64,000 bases of DNA, from the NCBI GenBank assembly GCA_009746045.1, contig RPFO01000648.1:526734-590733 (forward strand). The letters are read 5' to 3'. The position numbers and the translations under genes were made by a program. Numbering within the stretch: the first letter of the stretch is position 1; each line of letters starts with the position of its first letter. Positions 31,694 to 43,366 of the stretch are shown piece after piece. The notes under the pieces were generated by a model. That model was not told the DNA's origin. It was given only the letters and a program-made list of their open reading frames with translations, and made no database searches. This stretch comes from Mesostigma viride. Its lineage: Eukaryota > Streptophyta > Mesostigmatophyceae > Mesostigmatales > Mesostigmataceae.

Positions 31694-32820
31694 ATTGGTG
31701 ACGGGTCCTCCACGGCCAGAATGGCCAGGCTGGGGGAAGCGGGAAGTGAGATGGCAGCATCAGCTGGCTGGGGGGGCCTGCAGATGCTTTATTCACCAAT
31801 TATGCGACTTTGGTCCAAGAGTCTCTTGTGCGTAAACGTATTTTGTAAAAAATAATGTCTGGAGCCCTCAGTGATGGAGTGAACGAGTTGAGACATGCAT
31901 AGGGATGGTTGATCTCCCTCGATCTGGATTCCCTGATTTGTCGGGGCGGAGGGAGCGAAGGAGGCGAGGGACGCCGCTGGGTGACAGCACATATAAAAAA
32001 TAAATAGAGCATTTAATATTTTATAATAGGCCCTGGTCTTTTATAAGGGGCAGTAGTCACAATGTATAAGGGCCCTGGAATTTAATAAGGGGCGCCAGTG
32101 TGGTGGTACGAGAACTGCCCTCTAATAGGGTGCAAGTCCGTACAAGTAACTTGTAAACTAGTTCTAAGTACTTGGACGTAGTTCCAAGTACTTCACTTGG
32201 CCTACAGGGTAGTACAGTCTACTTCAATCTACTTCAAACTAGTTCATTCTAGTTCAAACCAGTGCTGACGTGCTTCGGCGTAGCATTGGACGCTCAGGAG
32301 GTGAACGGACCTACTGGGGTGTAGTAGACCAAGACTAAACGTAGTACAATGTCAAAAGAATTAGTAGGGATGGGTTCCTTGTAGTACAACTGGCCAAGGG
32401 TGCTTTTGGCGCCCAAACCAGGTGTACCGGACTTGCATCCGCCACAGTGGGCAAGTACGCTGCCACTTCGCATGGTGTACGAATATTGTATGGGTCACGG
32501 AATTGTGTTTCGACCCAAATTAGAAGGACCTGGGCCGCCGCCGGCCCAAGTCTGAGAAAAAGTGCTGGCATATAACCAGCCGAGGTGTGCCTGTGCTGGT
32601 ATTCGTTTTTATTAGCCCACCCAACCCACCCTGAGGGAAGTGAGATGGCAGCATCAGCTGGCTGGGGGGGCCTGCAGATGCTTTATTCACCAATTATGCG
32701 ACTTTGGTCCAAGAGTCTCTTGTGCGTAAAAGTATTTTGTAAGGAACAAGAGTAGCAAGCTGCATTGCGAGCACATATGCCAGTTCTGGCGCACATGCCA
32801 GGCCGAAAGCAACTCATGAT

Positions 32821-33130
32821 TGCCCCTGCCCCTGCCCCTGCCCCTGCCCCTGCCCCTGCCCCTGCCCCTGCCCCTGCCCCTGCCCCTGCCCCTGCCCCTG
32901 CCCCTGCCCCTGCCCCTGCCCCTGCCCCTGCCCCTGCCCCTGCCCCTGCCCCTGCCCCTGCCCCTGCCCCTGCCCCTGCCCCTGCCCCTGCCCCTGCCCC
33001 TGCCCCTGCCCCTGCCCCTGCCCCTGCCCCTGCCCCTGCCCCTGCCCCTGCCCCTGCCCCTGCCCCTGCCCCTGCCCCTGCCCCTGCCCCTGCCCCTGCC
33101 CCTGCCCCTGCCCCTGCTCCTTCCCCTGCC
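32821..33130. repeat. Hexanucleotide array (TGCCCC)n, about 51 units
   Basis: Nearly perfect over about 300 bp. The other strand is GGGGCA, a strong G-quadruplex-type repeat. Apparent ORFs across it are artefacts of the stop-free unit. Confidence 0.95.
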
Positions 33131-33611
33131 ATCACCATTCTAACCACCACACAATACGAAAAGCAAGAAGAAATTATAATAAACAAGCACAAAGTTGACT
33201 GCACATGCGACTGTATCAGTAGGCACGTAGCAAATTTTAGCTGCAGCTTCAATTTCAACTTCATTGCAATTGCAAGTGTGACTGCATGTGTAATTGCACT
33301 ACCAATGCCTAATGCCCACTGCATGTGCCCAGTGCGAATGCAATTCAAAAGCAACATGCAATCGCGATTACAGCTGAAGCCGGCTATTAACAAAGATATT
33401 TAAAGCAGTTGTTAACTGCAGAGACCCAATGAAAATGCAAATGCAATGAAAAAGCAACAGAAGTTGAAGCCACTGCCACTCTACCTGCCGACAGTAACAC
33501 CACCGCCAGCACCCACTCATATCCCAACGACAAGGAAATAGAATTGCCCAAAGCCAGACATACATTGGGACGCATAAGCAAATGGCAACGCAAGCGCACA
33601 TGCAAATGTAT
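33131..33611. other. Spacer between two hexanucleotide arrays
   Basis: Single-copy sequence with repeated gcaattgcaa/gcatgtg-like motifs and no supported gene. Confidence 0.4.
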
Positions 33612-34003
33612 ACGCCAACGCCAACGCCAACGCCAACGCCAACGCCAACGCCAACGCCAACCCCAACGCCAACGCCAACGCCAACGCCAACGCCAACGCC
33701 AACGCCAACGCCAACGCCAACGCCAACGCCAACGCCAACGCCAACGCCAACGCCAACGCCAACGCCAACGCCAACGCCAACGCCAACCCCAACGCCAACG
33801 CCAACGCCAACGCCAACGCCAACGCCAAAGCCAACGCCAACGCCAACGCCAACGCCAACGCCAACACCAACGCCAACGCAAACGCCAACGCCAACGCCAA
33901 CGCCAACGCCAACCCCAACGCCAACGCCAACGCCAACGCCAACGCCAACGCAAACGCAAACGCAAACCCAAACGCAAACGCAAACGCAAACGCAAACGCC
34001 GGC
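33612..34003. repeat. Hexanucleotide array (CGCCAA)n with CGCAAA variants, about 65 units
   Basis: Mostly perfect CGCCAA, with point variants (ccccaa, cgccaaag) and a run of CGCAAA at the right end near 33950-33998. Confidence 0.95.
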
Positions 34004-34118
34004 CAATCACGTTCCTTAGTACATTTCACGGAGTGCATTTCACGAAGTACATGCCGAGGTAGCCATGTCTTCTTGCTTGCAAAATTGTGGCTGTTTGTGC
34101 GATTAGTGTCAAGGTCAG

Positions 34119-34667
34119 GTGCACATTGAGCTATCCGGACTAGTGGCCGACATGGCGGTCGAAACGGAAGGTGTGCTATGGCTTTGCTGGGACATAATCG
34201 TGGCTATCTGCTTCCTGGCTTTCGCTATCATGGTGATGGGACACCATGGGAAGCGCAAGTTCGCAGCCATAGTGCTAAGCGGCAGCACCCATACCGGCAG
34301 CCTAGTGACCGACGAGACGTTTGACTGTAAGTGCGGCCACGAGTGCATGAAGCCCATTAGAATATCACATCTCCAGGCATTGCGAAGCGCCTGGTTTTCG
34401 CCCGGGCGGAAGCAAGAGGACAGGAAGGCGGCGATAAAGCAGCAGCTGCACCAGGGGGGGTACGACGCCATAACCACGATGTCGTCATCTACTCGTCACA
34501 AGTTCGTTCATGGCGCTGGTTTTCGTTTCGTTCTCGACGGGGGAGTCAAGGATATGAACACAGGGTTTGTGACCCCTTTTCACTTTTGCGTTTGCGAGGC
34601 GGCCTTCAGGCACTGCGCCCCACGTTTAGCACTGCGCCCCACGTTTAGCACTGCGCCCCACGATTAG
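34119..34667 (+). CDS. Unidentified ORF with Cys-rich segment
   Basis: 182 codons without a close match that I recognise. The segment [13 protein letters not shown]...[19 protein letters not shown], followed by [16 protein letters not shown], resembles the Cys-rich N-terminal part found before the nuclease domain of some eukaryotic DDE-type transposases. No catalytic domain is visible here. A hydrophobic stretch near residues 20-43 may be coincidental. It could be an exon of the gene-like region running to 37257. The true start is unknown. Confidence 0.35.
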   Translation: MHIELSGLVADMAVETEGVLWLCWDIIVAICFLAFAIMVMGHHGKRKFAAIVLSGSTHTGSLVTDETFDCKCGHECMKPIRISHLQALRSAWFSPGRKQEDRKAAIKQQLHQGGYDAITTMSSSTRHKFVHGAGFRFVLDGGVKDMNTGFVTPFHFCVCEAAFRHCAPRLALRPTFSTAPHD

Positions 34668-34814
34668 CAACCACGTTTGGAACTCGTCGGACCACCTGTG
34701 AAACTAATCACATTTGATGATGTGCTGGCGGGCCTGGGCATCGCATTTGAGCATTACTTCGAGCAGGGCTCAACAAGCTCGATGCGCCAACTCAACCCGA
34801 AGAAGCCCTAAGCT

Positions 34815-36436
34815 GCGGTAAGACATATATTTGTGTGGATGGCTCTTGATATCATGCTGAATTTCTAGTCTTCTCTAGGTGGACAGTTCATGTGCAGCCA
34901 TACAGGTCATCCATGTGTGTTTTAACCATGTTGCATGTGCCACAGATATTATGAGCAGTATTTACTAAGTGTGCTGGAGTCGTTGTTGCATGCTTGTTGT
35001 ATTTCACAGGTTCACGCCTGCATGAACGCATCGTTGATACTAATGATTATTCATATTGCATGACTGTTCTATTGGGGACGCCGCGCTTGATGTCACAACG
35101 TGGCTGAAAGGGTGCATCCACCGCGACTTTGGCCGGTGGGTGAAATCGATGGACGCATTTCCGAAGAAGCCAGCCGCGGGCCACACCCATGGCGCGGGCT
35201 TGGGCGTGGGCGGGGGAGAAGGCGCGGGTGCGGGCGCGGGCGCCACCCAAGGCGCCGGCGCGGGCGCGGGCCCGGGCGGGGGCGGGGGCGGGGGCGCCTA
35301 CGCCGGCGCGGGTGCGGGCGCGGGCGCCACCGCCGACTTGGATGATGAGCCAGCAACCGAAGCCGAGAGGGAGAGGCACCGCTCTTCGAAGGTGTTCGAT
35401 CTCGAAGTGTTTTGGGGGCCGGATTGTTTGGCGACCAGTCAGTTGCGCGGGCAACACGAGCACTGAGGCTGCCCATAAAACAAGTCATCTCACACGTCGC
35501 TTGCCCTGCCCGCGAGATTCAAGCGCAGATCAACCGCGCATGTGCGCCCGCTGCGCGAGGAAGCACATCAACGGCAACGCCCGCTTTGCGCACACTGATT
35601 TCCGGCAGGCACACCTTCAAGGTGAATGGAAGCCTCATACGACACGGCGACCTACTCGTTGTTAAGCGGCCAGCCGTCACCTGCGGCAGGGAATGCCGTG
35701 GGCACCACACATGCTGGTGAAGGTCCTTGATCTGGAAGGCGATCGCACGGAGCGTGACAGCATTGTCGCCTCTCCTTACTACGCACCGTCGTGGACGGGC
35801 CAGGTTTCTAGAGTGACATTAGGTGGCGGCAGCGCAGGGATGATGGTCCCCATTTCTGATGTACACCTGCAGCACTGGACAGTGGGCGGTACGGCAGAGA
35901 TGCACCAGCCTGAGCTGAGCAGTACCGGCAAACTGTCAGCTGCCACGGTGGCGGCGTTGAAAGAGCACCCGCAGATTGACTTTGAGCATTACAAGACTGC
36001 CACCGCCGCCAGGGCAGCAGCAAAGGATGACTGCAATGCCTACTTTGCCGAGCATGGAGCACGTGCGCAAGCTTATCGGGATGCGCCTGTGTGCCCTGTT
36101 TCCGGGGAGAGCGAGGAAGAGGGAGCGCTTCCATGGCTGGGTCACTAAGGTTCAGGAGAGGTCACCTGCTCATCAAGGCTGTGTGGGCTGATGGGCAGTA
36201 TGAGGACTATCATGCCCTCGCGGAGGTGACGCAGTTCGTGTGCGGCTGCCCATGCCCAGTCGAGGCATTTGGCCGCGCTCGCTTCTTTCCACAGGAGGCT
36301 GGCACCGTGAACGCAGGTGATGGCACCCACATGGACGATGCCGTCCCTGCTGTGCACAGTGACAGTGAAGGCGGGGAGGAGGAGGAAGAGGGAGAGGAAG
36401 AGGGGGAGGAAGAGGGGGAGGAGGAGGGGGAGGAGG
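34815..36436 (+). CDS. Gene-like region with Gly/Ala-rich segment and Glu-rich tail, probably multi-exon
   Basis: Several open segments lie in sequence on the + strand. A possible 5' splice site (gcggtaagac) is at 34815 and a possible acceptor (ttcacag) near 35010. 35056-35466 encodes a Gly/Ala-rich stretch. 35693-36148 encodes an unrecognised segment (MLVKVLDLEGDRTERDS). Around 36120-36240 RFHGWVTKV and HLLIKAVWADGQYEDY look like the two strands of a Tudor-like fold, split by a 1-nt frame change. The end is a Glu/Gly-rich tail (36368-36437). N3 is inserted in this tail, and the purine-rich coding continues in frame at 37144-37257 (ending EWEPGMTGR). The exon structure is not proven. Confidence 0.35.
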
Positions 36437-36437
36437 A

Positions 36438-37143
36438 TGGTTGATCTCCCTCGATCTGGATTCCCTGATTTGTCGGGGCGGAGGGAGCGAAGGAGGCGAG
36501 GGACGCCGCTGGGTGACAGCACATATAAAAAATAAATAGAGCATTTAATATTTTATAATAGGCCCTGGTCTTTTATAAGGGGCAGTAGTCACAATGTATA
36601 AGGGCCCTGGAATTTAATAAGGGGCGCCAGTGTGGTGGTACGAGATCTGCCCTCTAATAGGGTGAAAGTCCGTACAAGTAACTTGTAAACTAGTTCTAAG
36701 TACTTGGATGTAGTTCCAAGTACTTCACTTGGCCTACAGGGTAGTACAGTCTACTTCAATCTACTTCAAACTAGTTCATTCTAGTTCAAACCAGTGCTGA
36801 CGTGCTTCGGCGTAGCACTGGACGCTCAGGAGGTGAACGGACCTACTGGGGTGTAGTAGACCAAGACTAAACGTAGTACAATGTCAAAAGAATTAGTAGG
36901 GATGGGTTCCTTGTAGTACAACTGGCCAAGGGTGCTTTTGGCGCCAAAACCACGTGTACCGGACTTGCATCCGCCACAGTGGGCAAGTAAGCTGCCACTT
37001 CGCATGGTGTACGAATATTGTATGGGTCACGAAATTGTGTTTCGACCCGAATTAGAAGGACCTGGGCCGCCGCCGGCCCAAGTCTGAGAAAAAGTGCTGG
37101 CATATAACCAGCCGAGGTGTGCCTGTGCTGGTATTCGTTTTTA
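36438..37143 (+). mobile_element. N3: solo A repeat of the N family
   Basis: One A repeat from its exact 5' end (tggttgatctccc) to four bases short of its 3' end, with no interior and no B. Purine-rich (gag) sequence lies on both sides, so it split the Glu-rich coding tail. Confidence 0.85.
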
Positions 37144-37257
37144 GAGGGGGAGGGAGAGGGGGAGGGAGAATGGGAGGGGGAGGGGGAGGAGGAAGAGGGA
37201 GAGGGAGAGGGAGAGGGGGATGCGGAATGGGAACCGGGGATGACTGGTAGATGAGAC
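37144..37257 (+). CDS. Separated C-terminal end of the Glu-rich ORF
   Basis: The codons read EGEGE...EWEGEGEEEEGEG...DAEWEPGMTGR and stop at 37255-37257. The composition continues the tail cut at 36437. Confidence 0.4.
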
Positions 37258-37673
37258 GGTGCCATCTACCGGCGCATGGAAGGAAGTGGTACACAAGTTT
37301 ACTCATGGTTATCGGCAAGTAGAGCATGCACGCCTGGCCTAGTTGCATTTAAATCAATGAGTTGAGTTTGGAGAGGCTGCATTTTGCTTGGATGAAGAAT
37401 GTGTTAGCATGGCCAAACTTTTATGGCTTGTAGCCAAATCCTCTTGGGGTATGCAGTGTACTAGCGGTGTGCAATTGCGAGGATTCCTGTCTTGTAGCGA
37501 TGTGGCCTCTCACCCTGCAGCCTGGTAGATGTGTTGGCATGCAGCCACCCATCATTGGTAATCCGATCTGGTGTGATTTGCATTTGCACACCTTGTATTA
37601 AGCCATGATTTAATATTGTCTTGTTATTTTTAATGTGTGTATGCGAAAAGAGGCATAATATGCTCATATATAG
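37258..37673. other. AT-rich intergenic sequence
   Basis: No ORF, RNA gene or repeat is recognised. Confidence 0.4.
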
Positions 37674-38328
37674 TGCTAGCAAATGTCACTACCTTTACCT
37701 ATGCCTGACCTTACAAGTTGAGGATGGTCTAATGTAGTGGCAAACAGGTTATTTACAACAATTCACAATTTTCTGACATAGTTTGAGGCAACTATACTTA
37801 CCAAACTGCTTGAAAAAGGAAAAAAATTCACCGTTTATGCTAGCAAACGTCACTATTTTGAGATCAAACTGGGCCCAAACTTTGTGCATGGTCTAATCTA
37901 GTGGTGTTTAGCTTGCTTCCAACATTTCATAGCTTTATGACGTAGTTTGATATTGTTTAGTAGCTTACACTGAGCAAAATGCTTGAAAATGGCAAAAAAT
38001 GCAGTATTTATGCTAGCAAACGTCACTATTTTGAGTTCAGATTGACCCCAAACTTTGTGCATGGTCTATTCTAGTGGTAATTAGGTTTCTTGCAAATATC
38101 CACGATGGTTTGACGTGATTTAGTACTGTTTCCCATTTATTACTATTTAATTTAATTTAAAATGACAAAAATGTACCTTTATTGCTAGCAAATGTCACCA
38201 AGATGACGTTCGATCGATACCAAACTTTGTACGAGGTCTATTTTGGTTGCAAACATCATGCATGACAATTTTCAGCATAAAAAGACAAACTTCGGTACGA
38301 AGTACATTTTGCGTGCTGGAGTACATTC
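37674..38328. repeat. Four-unit tandem repeat, period about 164-173 bp
   Basis: The block TGCTAGCAAAYGTCAC begins at 37674, 37838, 38011 and 38183. It is followed in each unit by ccaaactttgt..ggtcta-type sequence (weaker in the first unit). Units are diverged. Confidence 0.7.
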
Positions 38329-39892
38329 TTAATGGCTGGTAGGGTCGGCGGCGGCCCGGTAGCCCTTGACCGCACTGTCATGGGCCTGGCGCATCTGGAC
38401 CAGCAGCCTCTCCACCCCTTCGAGGGTGTCTCGCCGGACGGACTTTTCAGCTAAGGCTTGGCTTGTGAGAAGGTCAGTCGGCGTGAGCGGATGCCTGCCC
38501 GTGTTGAGGAAGAATGGTGTGAAGCCATGAGCTGCCTGGGGGGCGTTATTCAGGGAGAACTCCACCAAACCCAAGAACTCTTCCCAGTTGCTTCCCACCG
38601 CGTCGGTGTAGTGGCGCATGGTCTCTTGCACTGTGCGGTTCAGCCTCTCCACCAGGTGGGAGGACGAGCTGTGATATGCTGTCCCCAGCGACACCTTGGT
38701 GCCCAGGCATTCAAAGAACTCCTGCCAGAAGCGGGCCGTGAACAGCTTGTCTCGGTCCGATATGAATTGCCGGCTGAGTCCGTGGTACCTAAACACGTGG
38801 TGAAGGTATAGCTTAGCGCAAGCCTCGGCCGTGAGCTCGGCCGGACATGGTGCCAGGTGACACATGCGCGTCAAACGGTCCAGGAAAACCAGAATCATGT
38901 TGTTGCCATTCTTGGTCTTCCGGAAGGGGCCAACAAAATCCATCATCAAGGAATCCCAAGGGCCCACAGGGTCTGGTAGGGTCTGGGGGACCGCCTGTGA
39001 GCCCGTATTGCGGGACTTCATGATCTGACATGATGGACACTCACGCACGTACGTCTCAATGTACTCTCGCATGCCTGGCCAGTAGAAGTTCTTTCGGGCC
39101 CGTGGCAGCAAGCGGTGGATCCCTTGGTGGCCACCGGCGAGAGAGTCATGGAGCTCATGGAGCAGAGCCGCTCGACATATCTCCGGGACGTACAGGCGCC
39201 AGCAGTCTGGCCTCACCATGACATAGAGTCGCCCGTCCTGGAACTTGCACGGGAGCTTGCCCATCTGCTTGGGGTGCGACCTGATTGCCTCTAAGGCCGC
39301 GGGCTCCATGACAGTGAACCGACTAATCAACGTCTCCAGGACAGAAGTGATCGTGTACGTGTCCGCCTCCTCCTCAAGGATTTGGTGCACGTACTCCGAA
39401 AAAATGGTAGGGGGCCCGATGCACTGCAGGTGAAAAATTCCCTGAGCCGGTACCACGTGGCTGAGTGGCACTCGTGACCGGGACCCCTCCCTTTCCCCGG
39501 GGGCGCGCACGTCCTCCCGCGCGGCCTCCCAGTCGGGAGACAGGTCGTCCTGGGTCGTGCGACCGGTGTGGAACAGATAGCGACTGTGCGGCGACTTGTT
39601 GCGGGGCTGGGTGGCTTCCCGCTCGTGCGTGATGTTATGCACGTCGGGGCCCTGCATTTGGTATTCGCTGACAGGACTCCAAAAGGAACCGTCAGGGAAC
39701 CACACCACGCGACGCCGAATGCTAATGTCCACATCCTGCGCGTCCAGCCAGTCGATGCGGATGATGATGTCTGCAGCTCCAAGCGGTGCGACCGTGGCTT
39801 TGTTCGCAAACGGTTTCCATCCCATGGCAGCAGCCGCCTTAAGATAGAGACCTGCCACGGGCGGACGTTGACAGCGCAAAAATTCTGCAGCT
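38329..39892 (-). CDS. G2: Gypsy-type integrase with protease-like remnant, no RT
   Basis: A 541-codon open frame whose first 20 codons come from M1. In G2 proper, the N-terminal part has a retropepsin-tail pattern (APLGAADIIIRIDWL, VVWFPDGSFW) matching G1 (TADVLLGLDWH, VIWFPDSSYW). A zinc-binding region follows (HDSLAGGH...CPSC). Then comes an integrase core with Asp in MMDFVGPF, Asp in SDRDKLF and Glu in HLVERLNRT, all three catalytic residues being present. RT and RNase H are absent between protease and integrase. The gene continues upstream at 49320-49529, separated by M1+M2. It may be a deletion derivative or an integrase gene of another kind. Confidence 0.7.
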
Positions 39893-39896
39893 TTAA
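39893..39896. other. TTAA target duplication, left side of M1
   Basis: TTAA flanks the M1 inverted repeat. TTAA or a one-base variant recurs at the ends of M2 and M4. Confidence 0.6.
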
Positions 39897-39986
39897 GGGG
39901 TCCGGACGGACCGGAATTATTTCGCGCCAAAAAATTCGCGCCGGTACCCGGCACGTGAAATTGTGGTGCACGATGCGCGTAACCCT

Positions 39987-42398
39987 TCCCTATGCATGTC
40001 TCAACTCGTTCACTCCATCACTGAGGGCTCCAGACATTATTTTTCACAAAATACGTTTACGCACAAGAGACTCTTGGACCAAAGTCGCATAATTGGTGAA
40101 TAAAGCATCTGCAGGCCCCCCCAGCCAGCTGATGCTGCCATCTCACTTCCCGCTTCCCCCAGCCTGGCCATTCTGGCCGTGGAGGACCCGTCACCAATAG
40201 TGAAGGCCTAGCCTGCCTGCTAGAGTGCCCCTCACTTACTGGTCGCGGGGAAGCCTGTCACCAACAGTGGGGCCCCAGCTTGTCTGCTGGAGTGCGCCCC
40301 ACTAGCGAAGTCTCAAACAATGCCTTGATCCCCCTTGGATAGGAGAGAACAGCGTCCAACCAAAGGTACGGTCAATCAATCCCCCACACCTTTCTCCCCT
40401 CCTCGTCCAGCGAAAATAGCTGGCACGTCTGCCAACTTCCACCCTACACCATCCTCCTCGCGCTCCTCATGCCATAACTGTCACGATCCAGTGCTATGGC
40501 CCAGCGACTCGCCAAAAGTCACATGCCACAAGCTGCCGCTACGGTCACAGCCCTCTGTTTGCAGGGCGTAACCCGGGGTGCAAGCATCCCCAGGTACTCG
40601 CCCTAGAGGGCTGCCGGCGGCATACATAGCAAGGTGTAATCTCCATTCCATTCTCAGGACAGCTAGCCGGTCACTTAGGCTATCTTGAGCAAGCGCCCCT
40701 GCTCTTAGCCCTCACAACCGTCAAAACCAGCCGGTCTCACCAGGCTCCCCCCATTAAAATTGCCACCTCTTGGATGCCATTACAGATGTCATCCCAAAGC
40801 TCTCAGGGTTCCAGCCTGGCAGCGCCCAAAAGTCTTTTTACGTAGGCCGCTCATTTTGCCTCCCCCCAGTTCCAAAACACCACAGTCCTTAGCTCCCCAA
40901 AGCCGTCAAGAAAGGCACCTCCCCCAACCGGCCACCACTGGCCCAAGGCCGCCGAGCCGCCCTACCACCACGTAAGCCCTCGAGAAATAAAATCCAGGGA
41001 GCCACACCCAGCGCTCCTCCAGCCACCGGTTTTCCCCATAAAATTCGGCTCCACATATTCTTTTTCACGTTACCATCACGTAATGGACCAGCCGACCCGC
41101 TCCTTCAAAGCCATCGGGCTGTGACGCGGTATGCCCTGCCCGCAAAGCCCCGAGAGCCAAAGATAGCTAATGATGCCGCATTCAGATCTTGGGCAGCCGG
41201 CATTGCAGCCTACTATATTTTTTACACTGCTCGTCGTTGAGGGTCATCATGCAAGGCAGTATCAAACGTAAAACAGCTCGAACAAGCACGCCCAGGGCCG
41301 AAATAAAATTTTCGTTCCCTTACCGCACTTTCCGGCCTTGCGACTCAATTTCGGGTCAAAATTTCTATGCCCACCCCTCAAACGACGGGACAGCAGCCGG
41401 CCACCTTTGCTCGTCGTTTAGGACCATCGAAACAGGTCCAAGCAACCTTTATTCGCCTCGTCCCAGGTCAGTTAAGGCCGAAAAAGATTGCCGGCACCCT
41501 ACCGCAGATTTCGGCACTAAATCCGCAATTTCTGCCCCGATTTTCAACGACTGGCCCTCAAACGACCGCTTGGACGCCGACCACCGTCGCGCGTCTCTAA
41601 ATAAAATTCATTCCCAGCCCCCCCGGACTCGGGGAGGCCTTTTGCATTCGTTTAAATCATTGCCAGCCACCATGGCTGGCCGTCACCACTAATAAAAACG
41701 AATACCAGCACAGGCACACCTCGGCTGGTTATATGCCAGCACTTTTTCTCAGACTTGGGCCGGCGGCGGCCCAGGTCCTTCTAATTCGGGTCGAAACACA
41801 ATTCCGTGACCCATACAATATTCGTACACCATGCGAAGTGGCAGCGTACTTGCCCACTGTGGCGGATGCAAGTCCGGTACACCTGGTTTGGGCGCCAAAA
41901 GCACCCTTGGCCAGTTGTACTACAAGGAACCCATCCCTACTAATTCTTTTGACATTGTACTACGTTTAGTCTTGGTCTACTACACCCCAGTAGGTCCGTT
42001 CACCTCTTGAGCGTCCAGTGCTACGCCGAAGCACGTCAGCACTGGTTTGAACTAGAATGAACTAGTTTGAAGTAGATTGAAGTAGACTGTACTACCCTGT
42101 AGGCCAAGTGAAGTACTTGGAACTACGTCCAAGTACTTAGAACTAGTTTACAAGTTACTTGTACGGACTTTCACCCTATTAGAGGGCAGATCTCGTACCA
42201 CCACACTGGCGCCCCTTATTAAATTCCAGGGCCCTTATACATTGTAACTACTGCCCCTTATAAAAGACCAGGGCCTATTATAAAATATTAAATGCTCTAT
42301 TTATTTTTTATATGTGTTGTCACCCAGCGGCGTCCCTCGCCTCCTTCGCTCCCTCCGCCCCCACAAATCAGGGAATCCAGATCGAGGGAGATCAACCA
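39987..42398 (-). mobile_element. N4: A1-interior-B1 copy lacking A2 and B2
   Basis: On the - strand, A1 (42398-41689, 710 bp), a complete interior with both hairpins (about 40195-40300) and B1, ending exactly where A2 would begin. The flanks rejoin without duplication when compared with other M elements (...gtaaccctt / tgcgccaag). Confidence 0.85.
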
Positions 42399-43366
42399 TG
42401 CGCCAAGTTGGCCATGGCGACGTGCGTTAGGTAATAAATGCAGTAATATGGCAATAAGACCGCAGAAAACTATGCAGATGCGTCAAATCAAAGTTTCATC
42501 ATGATCTTGCGTAGCCGAAGATGCATTATTGACGAGATCGATGCCATTTTTCATCCGCGTTTGCGAGGGGGTCTGGCCCGGAAATCTTGCCGCAACGAAT
42601 AAGCAGCAATACATGCCTACAGCGATAATTACAAAGGTTCTTAGTCCCTAGCGATGCAGAAAGCAACGTTCATTAACGGGGAAAATGTTAAAGAACCTTT
42701 TATTTTATTACTTTTCCTCGTCATTTTCGGAAAGAAAACGCCAGGTCCTGCTTTATGCGCTGTCAACCCGTCCATGGGTGGCTGGCATTTCTTGCGCGCC
42801 TTGTCAGGAAAGATACCATGCCATTGTACGTCTATTATCCAGTGGTTACCCCCGAAGTCTATTGCGTTTAGAAATCCCTTTATTCTAAGCTTTCAGCACG
42901 GTTTCCTGGAAGGGTGCGTTGTTTTGTTCGCCGCTTGCTGCATGCACGTCTCTAGTTTTCCGGCAGCTTTCAACCGATTCGCTTACGTTATGCGTGGCAA
43001 GCTCTGAAATCCTGTCTAGGATTGATTTGGGTAATATCAAGGTAAGCTGCTACGTTAATGTAATGATATATGGAAGGATTTGGATGGCAGAGTGCTTATA
43101 TTGCATATTCAACACGTACCCCGGCATGCCTCGAGGGCGGCATGCAACAAGCTGGCGAGCATATGAACCGTGCGTCTCAACGTGCTGGGAAACAAGGTGG
43201 CTATACTTCTCTTGCTGGCCATGCTTTGTATATGTGTAAGCTATGCTTGCGTGTGTGTTCTCTTTAGATTTGTGGATCACAGCCACTATGCATCACAATC
43301 AATGTGCTCTCAAGGATGCTAGCCATGCTTATGAGGATGGCTGCAAGCCATTTCTCTTATGGCTTT

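Larger units (their letters stand above)
29495..32740 (+). mobile_element. N2: non-autonomous PAT-like element with truncated B2
   Basis: A1 is 29495-30204, the interior 30205-31740 is non-coding in the sense direction, B1 is 31741-31905 (165 bp), A2 is 31906-32615, then a C-rich joint and B2 (32636-32740, only 105 bp). Both A copies are 710 bp. A TATA-like cacatataaaaaataaata lies about 80 bp inside each A. The element is flanked by a 13-bp direct duplication aaggaacaagagt (29483-29495 and 32741-32753). Confidence 0.85.

Noticed and set aside
34119-34242. A membrane segment ([20 protein letters not shown]) indicating a membrane protein
   Set aside because: The true start and exon structure are unknown, and the Cys-rich downstream part fits a nuclear protein better.
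37674-38328. CRISPR-like spaced repeats
   Set aside because: The repeats are long, diverged and head-to-tail in a eukaryotic context, without uniform spacers.
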